Assembly: GCF_907164555.1 (NCBI RefSeq)
Contig: NZ_CAJQZC010000007.1
Coordinates: 186,001-250,000, forward strand
Direction: 5' to 3'
Origin: Paraburkholderia saeva
Lineage (GTDB): Bacteria > Pseudomonadota > Gammaproteobacteria > Burkholderiales > Burkholderiaceae
DNA length: 64,000 bases
This document shows positions 1-8,825 of the stretch, piece by piece. Position numbers and translations under genes: made by a program. The notes beneath the pieces are model-generated. The model ran no database searches, had not been told where the DNA came from, and worked only from the letters and a program-made list of their open reading frames with translations. The first letter of the stretch is position 1; each line of letters starts with the position of its first letter.

Positions 1-756
1 ATGAATGCGCAGCAGGCGCAGATGGACACGATCTCGAACAACCTCGCGAACGTGAGCACCAATGGCTTCAAGGGCTCGCGCGCCGTGTTCGAAGATCTGC
101 TGTACCAGACCACCCGCCAGCCGGGCGCGAACTCCACACAGCAGACCGAACTGCCGTCGGGCCTTCAGGTCGGCACGGGCGTGCAGCAGGTCGCAACCGA
201 GCGTCTCTACACGCAGGGCAACCTGCAGCAGACCGGCAACTCGAAAGACGTCGCGATCAACGGCGCGGGTTTCTTCCAGGTGCTGATGCCGGACGGCTCG
301 AATGCGTACACGCGTGACGGCTCGTTCCAGACGAATGCGCAGGGTCAGCTCGTGACGTCGAGCGGCTATCAGGTCATTCCGGCCATCACGATTCCGCAGA
401 ACGCCACGTCGCTCACCATTGGCAGCGATGGTGTGGTGTCGATCACGCAGGCGGGTTCGAGCACGAGCACGCAGATCGGCTCGATGCAGATCGCCACGTT
501 CATCAACCCGACCGGTCTCGACGCGAAGGGTGAAAACCTGTTTGCGGAAACCTCCTCATCGGGCGCGCCGATCGTCTCGCAACCGGGCCTGAACGGCGCG
601 GGCGCGCTCAATCAGGGTTACGTGGAAGCGTCAAACGTGAACGTCGTGCAGGAACTGGTCAACATGATCCAGACCCAGCGCGCGTACGAAATCAACAGCA
701 AGGCCGTGACGACCTCCGACCAGATGCTGCAAACCCTGAGCCAGATGCCGGTCTGA
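1..756 (+). CDS. flgG: Flagellar distal rod protein FlgG (5' partial)
   Basis: Distal rod protein linking the proximal rod to the hook, exported by the flagellar type III system. The visible N-terminus runs MNAQQAQMDTISNNLANVST; in this family that segment is normally preceded by about 11 residues of the rod-protein N-terminal helix, so the window very probably begins inside the gene and the first ATG is not the true start. The SNNLANVSTNGFK rod/hook signature lies near residue 13, and the C-terminal coiled region with NVVQELVNMIQTQRAYE and TSDQMLQTL closes the protein. It is followed 41 bases later by flgH, the usual flgG-H-I-J order. The identification is certain; only the start is missing. 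Confidence 0.97.
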   Translation: MNAQQAQMDTISNNLANVSTNGFKGSRAVFEDLLYQTTRQPGANSTQQTELPSGLQVGTGVQQVATERLYTQGNLQQTGNSKDVAINGAGFFQVLMPDGSNAYTRDGSFQTNAQGQLVTSSGYQVIPAITIPQNATSLTIGSDGVVSITQAGSSTSTQIGSMQIATFINPTGLDAKGENLFAETSSSGAPIVSQPGLNGAGALNQGYVEASNVNVVQELVNMIQTQRAYEINSKAVTTSDQMLQTLSQMPV

Positions 757-797
757 CCGGTCGGTAAATGACAGGGTTAACAGAGACGGTAATCACG

Positions 798-1508
798 ATG
801 TCGCACTTCACACGTATCCCGGCAATCACGCGCGGCGCGCGCAGAGCCCTGCTGCTCGCGTTCGCCGGCACGTTTGCGGCCGCCCTTGGCGGCTGCGGAC
901 TCGTGCCGACGCAGCCGATCATCCAGCAGCCGATGACGGCCGTTCCGCCCCTGCCGCCCGTGCAGCAGACGCCCGGCTCGATTTTCAATCCGGGTTACGC
1001 GGGCCGGCCGCTCTTTGAAGACCAGCGGCCGCGCAATGTCGGCGACATCCTGACCATCGTGATCGCAGAAAACATCAACGCGACGAAGTCGTCGGCTGCG
1101 AACGCGAGCCGCGACGGCACGACGAAGTTCGGCGTGCCGACAGCCGGCTTTCTCGGCGGCTTTTTCGGCAAGCTGAACATCGACGCAAGCGGCGACAACA
1201 CGTTCAAGGGTGCGGGCGGCGCGAATGCGTCGAACACGTTCAATGGCACGATCACCGTAACGGTGACGAGCGTGCTGCCGAACGGCAACCTGAACGTGAG
1301 CGGCGAAAAGCAGATGCTGATCAACCAGGGTAACGAGTTCGTGCGCTTTTCGGGTGTCGTCAATCCGAACACGATCTCCGGCCTGAACGCCGTGTACTCG
1401 ACCCAGGTCGCCGACGCCAAGATCGAATACTCCGCGAAGGGCTATATCAACGAGGCCCAGAACATGGGCTGGCTGCAACGCTTCTTCCTTAACCTCGCGC
1501 CGTGGTGA
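798..1508 (+). CDS. flgH: Flagellar L-ring lipoprotein FlgH
   Basis: Outer-membrane lipoprotein that forms the L-ring bushing around the rod. With the start at 798 the first 33 residues form a lipoprotein signal peptide: basic n-region, LLLAFAGTFAAAL core and lipobox LGGC with Cys33 as the acylated residue. An in-frame ATG at 768 would add ten residues ahead of the signal peptide and is less likely. The body has the conserved GDILTIVIAE segment and the C-terminal GYINEAQNMGWLQRFFLNLAPW. It overlaps the beginning of the flgI frame, so flgH and flgI are probably translationally linked. Confidence 0.96.
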   Translation: MSHFTRIPAITRGARRALLLAFAGTFAAALGGCGLVPTQPIIQQPMTAVPPLPPVQQTPGSIFNPGYAGRPLFEDQRPRNVGDILTIVIAENINATKSSAANASRDGTTKFGVPTAGFLGGFFGKLNIDASGDNTFKGAGGANASNTFNGTITVTVTSVLPNGNLNVSGEKQMLINQGNEFVRFSGVVNPNTISGLNAVYSTQVADAKIEYSAKGYINEAQNMGWLQRFFLNLAPW

Positions 1509-1510
1509 TC

Positions 1511-2713
1511 ATGAGCTCCGCACTTTTTCGCCGCGCGGGCTCAACGCGCACCTCACGCCTCGGCCACGCCTGCCGTGCGCTCGCGCTCTTCGCGCTGGCG
1601 TGCGCGGCGCTGCCGCTCAGCACGCCCGTCGCGCATGCCGAGCGTCTGAAGGACCTCGTGTCGATCCAGGGCGTCCGCGACAACCCGCTGATCGGCTACG
1701 GCCTTGTCGTCGGTCTAGACGGCACAGGCGACCAGACGACGCAAACGCCGTTCACGACGCAGACGCTCGCGAACATGCTCGCAAACCTCGGCATCGCGAT
1801 CAACAACCAGTCGGCGGGCCAGAATACGGGCGGCTCGTCGTCGTTGACCAGCATGCAGTTGAAGAACGTCGCCGCCGTCATGGTGACGGCCACGCTGCCG
1901 CCGTTCGCACGCCCCGGCGAAGCGCTCGACGTCACCGTGTCGTCGCTCGGTAACGCGAAAAGCCTGCGCGGCGGCACGCTCCTCCTCACGCCGCTGAAGG
2001 GCGCGGACGGTCAGGTGTACGCACTCGCGCAGGGCAACATGGCCGTGGGCGGTGCGGGCGCGAGCGCCAACGGCAGCAAGGTTCAGGTCAACCAGCTTGC
2101 GGCGGGCCGCATCACGGGCGGCGCGATCGTCGAACGTGCGGTGCAGACCACGATTTCGCAGTCGGGCACGATGCAGCTCGAACTGAACGACATGGACTAC
2201 GACACGACGCAGCGCATCACGTCGGCAGTCAACAACGCGTTTGGTTTCGGCACGGCGGTGGCACTCGACGGCCGCACGATCCAGTTGCGTGCGCCGGCCG
2301 ATCCGGCGCAGCAGGTGTCGTTCATGGCGCAGTTGCAGAACCTCGATGTGAAGCCGGCGCAGGCCGCGGCGAAGGTGATCCTGAACGCGCGCACCGGCTC
2401 GATCGTGATGAACCAGATGGTGACGCTGCAGAACTGCGCGGTCGCGCACGGCAATCTTTCGGTGATCGTCAATACGCAGCCGGTGGTGAGCCAGCCGGGC
2501 GCATTCTCGAACGGACAGACGGTGGTCGCCCAGCAGTCGCAGATCCAGCTCAAGCAGGACAACGGCGCAATCAAGTATGTGAGCGCAGGCGCGAACCTCG
2601 CCGAAGTCGTCAAGGCGCTCAACGCCCTCGGTGCCACGCCCGCGGATCTGATGTCGATCCTGCAGGCCATGAAGGCCGCCGGCTCGTTGCGCGCCGACCT
2701 CGAAATCATCTAG
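1511..2713 (+). CDS. flgI: Flagellar P-ring protein FlgI
   Basis: Periplasmic protein that polymerises into the P-ring. It has a Sec signal peptide (hydrophobic core ALALFALACAALPLS, cleavage after AHA, before ERLKDL). The family hallmarks GVRDNPLIGYGLVVGLDGTGD and QTPFTTQTLANMLANLGI follow directly, and the C-terminus ends in AAGSLRADLEII. GTG codons at 1502 and 1505 could serve as starts, but the ATG at 1511 gives a normal signal peptide and is preferred. The length of about 400 residues is slightly above the enteric proteins because of the long leader. It lies between flgH and flgJ. Confidence 0.96.
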   Translation: MSSALFRRAGSTRTSRLGHACRALALFALACAALPLSTPVAHAERLKDLVSIQGVRDNPLIGYGLVVGLDGTGDQTTQTPFTTQTLANMLANLGIAINNQSAGQNTGGSSSLTSMQLKNVAAVMVTATLPPFARPGEALDVTVSSLGNAKSLRGGTLLLTPLKGADGQVYALAQGNMAVGGAGASANGSKVQVNQLAAGRITGGAIVERAVQTTISQSGTMQLELNDMDYDTTQRITSAVNNAFGFGTAVALDGRTIQLRAPADPAQQVSFMAQLQNLDVKPAQAAAKVILNARTGSIVMNQMVTLQNCAVAHGNLSVIVNTQPVVSQPGAFSNGQTVVAQQSQIQLKQDNGAIKYVSAGANLAEVVKALNALGATPADLMSILQAMKAAGSLRADLEII

Positions 2714-2722
2714 GGAACAGCG

Positions 2723-3652
2723 ATGAATTCAGATCCCACCAGCGCAGCAAACGACCTGTCACAGCGGTTTGCGCTCGACGTACAGGGTTTCGACGCACTG
2801 CGCGCGCAGGCAAAGAACTCGCCGCAGGAAGCGATGAAGTCGGCGGCGAAGCAGTTCGACGCCGTGTTCACGCAGATGATGCTGAAAAGCATGCGTGACG
2901 CGACGCCTTCAGACGGTCCGTTCGATTCGCACGACTCGGCCACGTTCACGTCGATGATGGACCAGCAGCTTTCGCAGCAGTTGTCGAACAAGGGCATCGG
3001 CGTGGCAGACGCGATGTTGAAGCAGCTCATGCGCAATTCCGGCATGCAGACAGGCGACGCGAATGCGGGCAACAACGCCGCGCTCAACGCGCTCGCGAAG
3101 GCATACGCGAATCCGGCGAACAACGGCGCGCTGCAATCTGGCCGCGGTTATTCGGCAAACAGCGCCCTGACGCCGCCGGTGAAGGGTGACGGCAGCTCGC
3201 CGAAAGTCGACGCATTCGTCGACCGGCTCGCCGCACCGGCGCAGGCCGCGAGCGAGGCGACCGGCATTCCGGCGCGCTTCATCATCGGCCAGGCCGCGCT
3301 CGAATCGGGCTGGGGCAAGAACGAGATCAAGAAGGTGGACGGCTCGACCAGCCACAACGTCTTCGGCATCAAGGCGACGAAGGACTGGGCCGGCAAGACG
3401 GTGTCGACGGTGACGACGGAATACGTAAACGGCAAGCCGCAACGCGTCGTCGAGAAATTCCGCGCGTACGATTCGTACGCCGAGGCGATGACCGATTACG
3501 CGAGCATGCTGAAGTCGAATCCGCGTTACGCGCAGGTGCTCAACACCTCGCGCGACGTGAACGGTTTCGCGACCGGCATGCAGCGCGCCGGCTACGCGAC
3601 GGACCCACATTACGCGAAAAAACTGATCTCGATCATGCAGAAGATGGGTTGA
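2723..3652 (+). CDS. flgJ: Flagellar rod assembly protein / peptidoglycan hydrolase FlgJ
   Basis: Two-domain protein. The N-terminal part (residues about 35-105, QFDAVFTQMMLKSMR) is the rod-capping domain. The C-terminal part (about 160-309) is a glucosaminidase-type hydrolase that opens the cell wall for the rod. The catalytic acid is probably Glu194 in AALESGWGK. The ALESGWGK, HNVFGIK and TDYASMLKSNPRYA motifs are typical of this hydrolase family. It starts 9 bases after flgI. A 272-base gap with a sigma28-type promoter follows, so flgJ probably ends the transcript. Confidence 0.96.
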   Translation: MNSDPTSAANDLSQRFALDVQGFDALRAQAKNSPQEAMKSAAKQFDAVFTQMMLKSMRDATPSDGPFDSHDSATFTSMMDQQLSQQLSNKGIGVADAMLKQLMRNSGMQTGDANAGNNAALNALAKAYANPANNGALQSGRGYSANSALTPPVKGDGSSPKVDAFVDRLAAPAQAASEATGIPARFIIGQAALESGWGKNEIKKVDGSTSHNVFGIKATKDWAGKTVSTVTTEYVNGKPQRVVEKFRAYDSYAEAMTDYASMLKSNPRYAQVLNTSRDVNGFATGMQRAGYATDPHYAKKLISIMQKMG

Positions 3653-3760
3653 AAAAGGGCGTAGGGCCGAGCGATGGCGCGCGGCTTCCTGGTGCGCAGT
3701 GCCAGCGCCTCGGGCCGCCGCGAATTAAACGGTTGCCGGGAAAAATTAGCGGGAGCGCCC

Positions 3761-3787
3761 TAAACTTTGGGTTCGCGCTGCCGCTAA
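3761..3787 (+). promoter_or_regulatory. Sigma28 (FliA)-type promoter of ycgR
   Basis: TAAACTTT at 3761-3768, an 11-base spacer, then GCCGCTAA at 3780-3787. Compared with the FliA consensus TAAAGTTT-N11-GCCGATAA there is one mismatch in each box and the spacer is exact. Transcription would start near 3795 and give a leader of about 130 bases to ycgR. This places ycgR in the late flagellar class. Confidence 0.8.
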
Positions 3788-3924
3788 TTAGTTACACCCG
3801 ATACCGGAAAGGAACGAAAGCATTCCGGTTGAACGCGCGTTGACAGGCGACGGACGACGGCTCGCTTCAAAGGCCGCCCTCCCGCCCGGTAGACCGCCCG
3901 CAACAAAGGCATACTGGCAAGAAC

Positions 3925-4686
3925 ATGGATACCAACCAGTCGAACGGCGACAAGAATCAGGCGGAAGACCCCGGAAGCGGTAACGATTTCGGCCGCCGCA
4001 ATCCGCTGGAAATCGGCGTCCAGCTTCGTAACCTCGTCACCCGTGGCGACTTTCTGACCGTGCAGTACAAGGGCGGCCAGCTCGTCACGAAGATCCTCGA
4101 TGTCGACGTGCGCGCCCGCACGTTCACGTTCGACTGGGGTGGTCTTCCCGAGCAGAACGAGGGTCTGCTGGCCGCGCCGCGCGGCCGCTTTCACGCGTCG
4201 CCGGATGGCGTGCGCGTCGAGTTCTCAACCGCCACGCCGCGAGAAACCGAGTTCGAAGGCCGTCCGGCCTTCGTGTCCGAATTCCCCGAAGTGTTGTTCT
4301 ACGTGCAGCGCCGCGAATATTTCCGCGTCGACGCGCCCGTGCTCAATCCGTACGTCTGCAAAGGCCATCTCGAGGATGGCAGCCCGTTCCGCTTTGAAGT
4401 GCACGACCTGTCGCTGGGCGGTGTCGGCATGCGCACGAACGACGAGCGCGTCGCAAAACTGCCGATGGGCGCGGTATTCAACGACTGCGAGCTGGTTCTC
4501 GGCGCGCTCGGCACGCTGTACCTCGATCTCGAACTCGTTTCGCATCGCGCGCTGACGCGGCCGAACGGCGCCGCCGGCTATCAACTCGGTTTCCGGTTTG
4601 TCACGTTGCCGGGCAACGCCGAAAACACGCTGCAACGGCTTATCACGCAGCTGGAAATGAAGCGCCGCTCGCTGGTGCGCGCCTGA
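3925..4686 (+). CDS. ycgR: Flagellar brake protein YcgR (PilZ domain)
   Basis: Cyclic-di-GMP receptor that slows the flagellar motor when bound to its ligand. The N-terminal YcgR domain covers about residues 25-120. The PilZ domain follows, with the c-di-GMP binding motif RxxxR at Arg130-Arg134 (REYFR) and D/NxSxxG at 161-166 (DLSLGG); both are intact. The length of 253 residues is normal. It stands alone between flgJ and flgK and has its own sigma28-type promoter at 3761, so the brake is probably made together with filament genes. Confidence 0.94.
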   Translation: MDTNQSNGDKNQAEDPGSGNDFGRRNPLEIGVQLRNLVTRGDFLTVQYKGGQLVTKILDVDVRARTFTFDWGGLPEQNEGLLAAPRGRFHASPDGVRVEFSTATPRETEFEGRPAFVSEFPEVLFYVQRREYFRVDAPVLNPYVCKGHLEDGSPFRFEVHDLSLGGVGMRTNDERVAKLPMGAVFNDCELVLGALGTLYLDLELVSHRALTRPNGAAGYQLGFRFVTLPGNAENTLQRLITQLEMKRRSLVRA

Positions 4687-4765
4687 GCCTTGCGGCGCCG
4701 GCCTGCGGCATCTGAATCACCCGCGCAGCACCCGCGAAAATCGCTTCGCGCAACGCAATTGGCCC

Positions 4766-4792
4766 TCAATGTTTTCGCGCGTGGGCCGATAT
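4766..4792 (+). promoter_or_regulatory. Sigma28 (FliA)-type promoter of flgKL
   Basis: TCAATGTT at 4766-4773, an 11-base spacer and GCCGATAT at 4785-4792. The -10 box matches the consensus at 7 of 8 positions; the -35 box is weaker (5 of 8). It lies about 55 bases upstream of flgK, as expected for hook-associated proteins made late. Confidence 0.65.
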
Positions 4793-4846
4793 ACATGATG
4801 TTCAGTCAACTCGGCGGCGCATCAGCGTCGCCTCTCAGGATGACGC

Positions 4847-6844
4847 ATGTCCAGTAACCTTTTCAGCATCGGCCTCAGCGGACTCAACGCAGCCCAATGG
4901 GGGCTGACGACGACCGGCCAGAACATCAGCAACCAGGCCACGCCCGGCTATTCGATCGAGCGTCCTGTCTACTCGGAAACGAGCGGACAGTACACCGGTT
5001 CCGGATATCTGCCGCAAGGCGTGTCGACCACAACCGTCCAGCGTCAGTGGAGCACGTACCTCGCGACCCAGCTGAACACCGCGCAGACGGGCGCCGGTTC
5101 CCTGTCTTCTTACTACAGCATGATTTCGCAGTTGAACAACCTGGTCGGCAGCCCGACCTCGGGTATTTCGACGGCGATCACGAGCTACTTCACCGGTCTG
5201 CAGAACGTCGCGAACAACGCGTCCGACAACTCGATGCGCCAGAGCGCGATGAGCAACGCGCAGGGGCTTGCCGACCAGATCACCGCCACCGGCGAACAGT
5301 ACGACCAGTTGCGCCAGAGCGTAAACACGCAGCTCACCGACACCGTCGCGCAGGTCAACACCTACACCGCGCAGATCGCCGCGCTGAACGCGCAGATCGC
5401 CGTGCAAAGCACCTCCGGCCAGCCGCCTAACCAGCTGCTCGACCAGCGCGACCTCGCGGTGTCGAACCTGTCGTCGCTTGTCGGCCTGCAGGTCGTACAG
5501 AACGGCAGCGGTTACAACGTGTTCATGACCAACGGCCAGCCGCTCGTGATGAGCGACAAGAGCTTCAATCTGGCGACGCAGACTTCGCCCAGCGATCCGA
5601 CTGAACTGTCGGTGGCGTTCGCGGGTCTCGCCGGTGCCACTTCGCCGCAGCCGACACAGCTCCTGTCGGACTCTTCGAACATCGGCGGCCAGCTTGGCGG
5701 GTTGCTCCAGTTCCGCAGCCAGTCGCTCGATCCGGCCGAAGCCCAGCTTGGCGCGATCGCCACGAGCTTTGCCGCGCAGGTGAACGCGCAGAACGCACTC
5801 GGTATCGACCTGTCGGGCAGCAAGGGCGGCGCACTGTTCACGGTTGGCGCGCCGACCGTCTACGCCAACGCGAAGAACACCAGCACGGCAACGCTGAGCG
5901 CAACATTCGCGAACGCCGCGCAACCGACGACAAGCGACTACACGCTCTCCTTCGACGGCACGAACTACACGCTGACGGATTCCGCGACGGGCAACGTCGT
6001 CGGCACGTCGACGAGCCTTGCATCGCCGATCGGCGGCCTGCAGCTTTCGGTTTCCGGCACGATGAACGCGGGCGACAAGTTCACGATCCAGCCGACACGC
6101 GGCGCACTCAACAATTTCGCGCTGACGACTTCCGACGGCTCGGCAATCGCGGCTTCGGCGCCGGTGCTGGCTTCGATCGTGTCGACCAACAGTGGCTCCG
6201 GCCAGATCACGCAGGGTTCAGTGTCGGCGGGCTACACGCTGCCGAGCTCGACCACGACGCTCACGTACAACTCAGGCACGGGCCAGCTGACCGGCTTCCC
6301 GGTGGGGTCGGTCGTCACGATCGGCGGAACGCCGCCTACGACGGTCACGATCGCCACGGCCGGCACGGGCGTGCCGTACAACCCGGCGACGGGCGCGACG
6401 CTGACGATCAACGCCGGCACGGGCGCTCCGCCGGCGGGTGGCTGGATGAACGGCGTGACGGTGACCCTGAGCGGCACGCCTTCGAACAACGACACATTCA
6501 CGATCGCGGCGAACAGCGGTGGCGGCAAGGACGGCCGTAACGCCCAACTGCTGTCCGCGCTGGTGACGGCGAAGCAACTGAACGGCGGCACGGTGACGTT
6601 GACGAACGCGTACGCGAACTACGTCAACAACATCGGTAACCAGACGAACGAAGTCGAGGCGCAGAACACGGCGCAGGCCTCGCTCGTTACGCAGATCACG
6701 ACCGCCCAGCAATCGGTTTCGGGTGTGAACATCAACGAGGAAGCCGCGAACCTGCTGCAGTACCAGCAGGCGTATCAGGCGAACAGCAAGGTGATCCAGA
6801 CCGCGGACACGCTGTTCCAGACCATCCTCGGCATCTTTAATTGA
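4847..6844 (+). CDS. flgK: Flagellar hook-associated protein 1 FlgK
   Basis: First hook-filament junction protein. The N-terminal helix region has the rod/hook-type signature (LNAAQWGLTTTGQNISNQAT) and the C-terminal coiled coil ends NSKVIQTADTLFQTILGIFN; both ends build the polymer core. At 665 residues it is longer than enteric FlgK (about 550). The extra length is in the surface-exposed middle, where Thr/Ser/Gly-rich beta modules occur at about residues 362-416 and 455-560. The first module resembles one in FlgL. flgL starts 14 bases downstream, so the two are one transcription unit. Confidence 0.96.
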   Translation: MSSNLFSIGLSGLNAAQWGLTTTGQNISNQATPGYSIERPVYSETSGQYTGSGYLPQGVSTTTVQRQWSTYLATQLNTAQTGAGSLSSYYSMISQLNNLVGSPTSGISTAITSYFTGLQNVANNASDNSMRQSAMSNAQGLADQITATGEQYDQLRQSVNTQLTDTVAQVNTYTAQIAALNAQIAVQSTSGQPPNQLLDQRDLAVSNLSSLVGLQVVQNGSGYNVFMTNGQPLVMSDKSFNLATQTSPSDPTELSVAFAGLAGATSPQPTQLLSDSSNIGGQLGGLLQFRSQSLDPAEAQLGAIATSFAAQVNAQNALGIDLSGSKGGALFTVGAPTVYANAKNTSTATLSATFANAAQPTTSDYTLSFDGTNYTLTDSATGNVVGTSTSLASPIGGLQLSVSGTMNAGDKFTIQPTRGALNNFALTTSDGSAIAASAPVLASIVSTNSGSGQITQGSVSAGYTLPSSTTTLTYNSGTGQLTGFPVGSVVTIGGTPPTTVTIATAGTGVPYNPATGATLTINAGTGAPPAGGWMNGVTVTLSGTPSNNDTFTIAANSGGGKDGRNAQLLSALVTAKQLNGGTVTLTNAYANYVNNIGNQTNEVEAQNTAQASLVTQITTAQQSVSGVNINEEAANLLQYQQAYQANSKVIQTADTLFQTILGIFN

Positions 6845-6858
6845 GGCGTTGAACGGAT

Positions 6859-8073
6859 ATGCGCATTTCTACGACCCAGTATTTCGGCATGAACGTCCAG
6901 ACGATGGACGATCAGCAAAGCCAGTTGACGCAGTTGTATCAGCAACTGTCGACGGGCGTGAGCCTTTCGACGCCGTCGGACAATCCGGTGGGCGCCGCGC
7001 AGGCGGTGCAGCTGAGCATGCAGGGCGCGACGCTGTCGCAGTATTCGAGCAACCAGAACACGGCGCTCTCCTCGTTGCAGGCGGAAGATTCGACGCTCGG
7101 CACGGTCAACACCATCCTGACGAACATCAATACGCTGCTCGTGCGTGCCGGCGACGGCTCGCTGAACGACGGCGACCGTAGCGCGCTCGCGACGCAACTG
7201 CAGGGCCTGCGTGCCCAACTGCTGTCGCAGGCGAACGCCACGGACGGCTCGGGCAATTATCTGTTTGCCGGTTTCCAGACCACGTCGCAGCCGTTCGGCA
7301 CGAACGCGGCGGGTGCGGTGCAGTACAACGGCGACGGCGGCGTGCAGAACGTGCAGGTGACGGGTACCCGCCAGATCGCATCCGGCGACAACGGCGCGAC
7401 GGTGTTCCTCGGCGTTTCGCCGACTGGCACGACCTCGATTCCGGCTGGCAACGCGGCCAACACGGGGTCGGGCACGATCGGCGCGGTGAGCACGACGAAC
7501 GCATCCGATCCGACCAACGCCGACAAGTACACGATCAACTTCACGAGCCCGACCACGTACACGGTGACGGACCTGACGTTGGGTTCGACCACCGGACCGC
7601 AGACGTTCACGTCGGGCACGGCGATCACGCTGGGTGGTCAGAGTGTCGCGATTTCGGGCGCGCCGGCAGCGGGCGATGCGTTCTCGGTGACGCCGGCCAC
7701 GCAGGCAGGCACGGACGTGTTCGCGAACATCGATGCGGCAGTGGTGGCATTGCAGACGCCGGTGACGGGCGCGGCCGCCACGGCGAACCTGAACAACGCG
7801 ATGGCGACGGCGATGAGCAAGCTCGCGAACACGTTGAACAACGTGATCACGGTGCAGGCATCGGTGGGTGGACGGGAAAACGAAGTGACGGCGTTGCAGA
7901 CGGTCACGCAGAGCAATAACCTGCAGACGCAGAGCAACCTGGCGGACCTGACGCAGACGAACCTGACGCAGGTGATCAGCAAATACACGATGACGCAGTT
8001 CTCGCTGCAGGCGGCGCAGCAGGGCTTTTCGATGATTCAGAAGATGTCGTTGTTTAACTACATCGGGAATTGA
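6859..8073 (+). CDS. flgL: Flagellar hook-associated protein 3 FlgL
   Basis: Second junction protein, which contacts the flagellin filament. The flagellin-like N-terminus is MRISTTQYFGMNVQTM; the C-terminus is FSLQAAQQGFSMIQKMSLFNYIGN. Between them, residues about 220-280 hold a Thr-rich beta module of the form DKYTINF...YTVTD...GAPAAGDAFSVTPA. It resembles the module in FlgK and suggests a shared exposed domain. A strong intrinsic terminator begins 27 bases after the stop, closing the flgKL unit. Confidence 0.96.
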   Translation: MRISTTQYFGMNVQTMDDQQSQLTQLYQQLSTGVSLSTPSDNPVGAAQAVQLSMQGATLSQYSSNQNTALSSLQAEDSTLGTVNTILTNINTLLVRAGDGSLNDGDRSALATQLQGLRAQLLSQANATDGSGNYLFAGFQTTSQPFGTNAAGAVQYNGDGGVQNVQVTGTRQIASGDNGATVFLGVSPTGTTSIPAGNAANTGSGTIGAVSTTNASDPTNADKYTINFTSPTTYTVTDLTLGSTTGPQTFTSGTAITLGGQSVAISGAPAAGDAFSVTPATQAGTDVFANIDAAVVALQTPVTGAAATANLNNAMATAMSKLANTLNNVITVQASVGGRENEVTALQTVTQSNNLQTQSNLADLTQTNLTQVISKYTMTQFSLQAAQQGFSMIQKMSLFNYIGN

Positions 8074-8100
8074 TTCGGTGGTTTGCGTAGTGCGGATGTG

Positions 8101-8142
8101 GGAGCGGCCCGGGTCTGTTAAGACCCGGGCCGCTCCTGTTTT
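8101..8142 (+). terminator. Intrinsic terminator after flgL
   Basis: A perfect 16-bp stem (8101-8116 with 8121-8136), a GTTA loop and a TGTTTTA tail. It also lies 24 bases beyond the stop of the convergent DUF1120 gene and may serve that transcript too, although the minus-strand tail has no T-run. Confidence 0.85.
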
Positions 8143-8159
8143 ACGAAAGCGCTAACCGA

Positions 8160-8825
8160 TCACAGATAGACCATCGAGAATGTGACGAGACCATCGAGCG
8201 GAATGTCCTGGTTCAGCGGCAATGCGCTGCCCTTGTTCACGCCAGCCATGATCGAGAAGTTCTGGCTGAAAACTGTATGAGCGGCGGGTGTCAGGGTGCC
8301 CGGGGTGGCCCACGAACGGAATTCCTTCGTCGGCGAGACGGCACTTGCGGTCGATGCCTTGGTCCAGGTCGTCGCGTTGTCGCTCCAGATATTGTCGACT
8401 GCGGCGCCGTCGCCGGTCCCTTGACCAGACATCCGTACTACATAGGCGCCGATATTGATGCCGTTCACCGTGCCGAGGCCGTAGCCGTCGACATCGTAAT
8501 GGTTGCTGTCGATAGAGTGGACGACGCCCGACGCGAGGCTTGATGCGCGATTGTCCAGCAGCTTGATCGCGATGACCGCCGGTGCGTCGCACGTGACGGT
8601 GACGCTCGTCGTCTTTGTGCCAATGTTAGTAAAGCTATTTGCATTGATCGTCGAGGCCGGGATCGTGCCGAAGTCGACGACACCGCCGCCAGCGAGCGTG
8701 GGCGTGCACGACGTCGGCGCGATCGTACCGATGATTTTCAGGTCAACCGAATCGGCCGCAAAGGCGCCGACCGACGTTGCGGCCAGCAGGGCGGCCAGAA
8801 GGGTGTTTTTTGAAATGAGTTTCAT
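8160..8825 (-). CDS. DUF1120 secreted fimbrial-type protein, copy 1
   Basis: Predicted exported protein of 221 residues with a Sec signal peptide cleaved after AFA, before ADSVDLK. The mature protein begins with a short beta strand (SVDLKIIGTI) and has two Cys, in PTSCTPTL and VTCDAP, probably a disulfide. The C-terminus (PLDGLVTFSMVYL) looks like a chaperone-recognised last strand. These features fit fimbrial subunits; DUF1120 is the family I recognise. Two paralogues follow at 9298 and 10315. Its leader shares an AAGAACNCGRCT block with theirs but lacks the 21-bp upstream motif. Function as an adhesin subunit is inferred. Confidence 0.85.
   Translation of the reverse strand: MKLISKNTLLAALLAATSVGAFAADSVDLKIIGTIAPTSCTPTLAGGGVVDFGTIPASTINANSFTNIGTKTTSVTVTCDAPAVIAIKLLDNRASSLASGVVHSIDSNHYDVDGYGLGTVNGINIGAYVVRMSGQGTGDGAAVDNIWSDNATTWTKASTASAVSPTKEFRSWATPGTLTPAAHTVFSQNFSIMAGVNKGSALPLNQDIPLDGLVTFSMVYL

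Noticed and set aside
3653..3924. Small gene between flgJ and ycgR (3649-3843 frame)
   Set aside because: It overlaps the flgJ end and the sigma28 promoter, with no domain and poor codon use.
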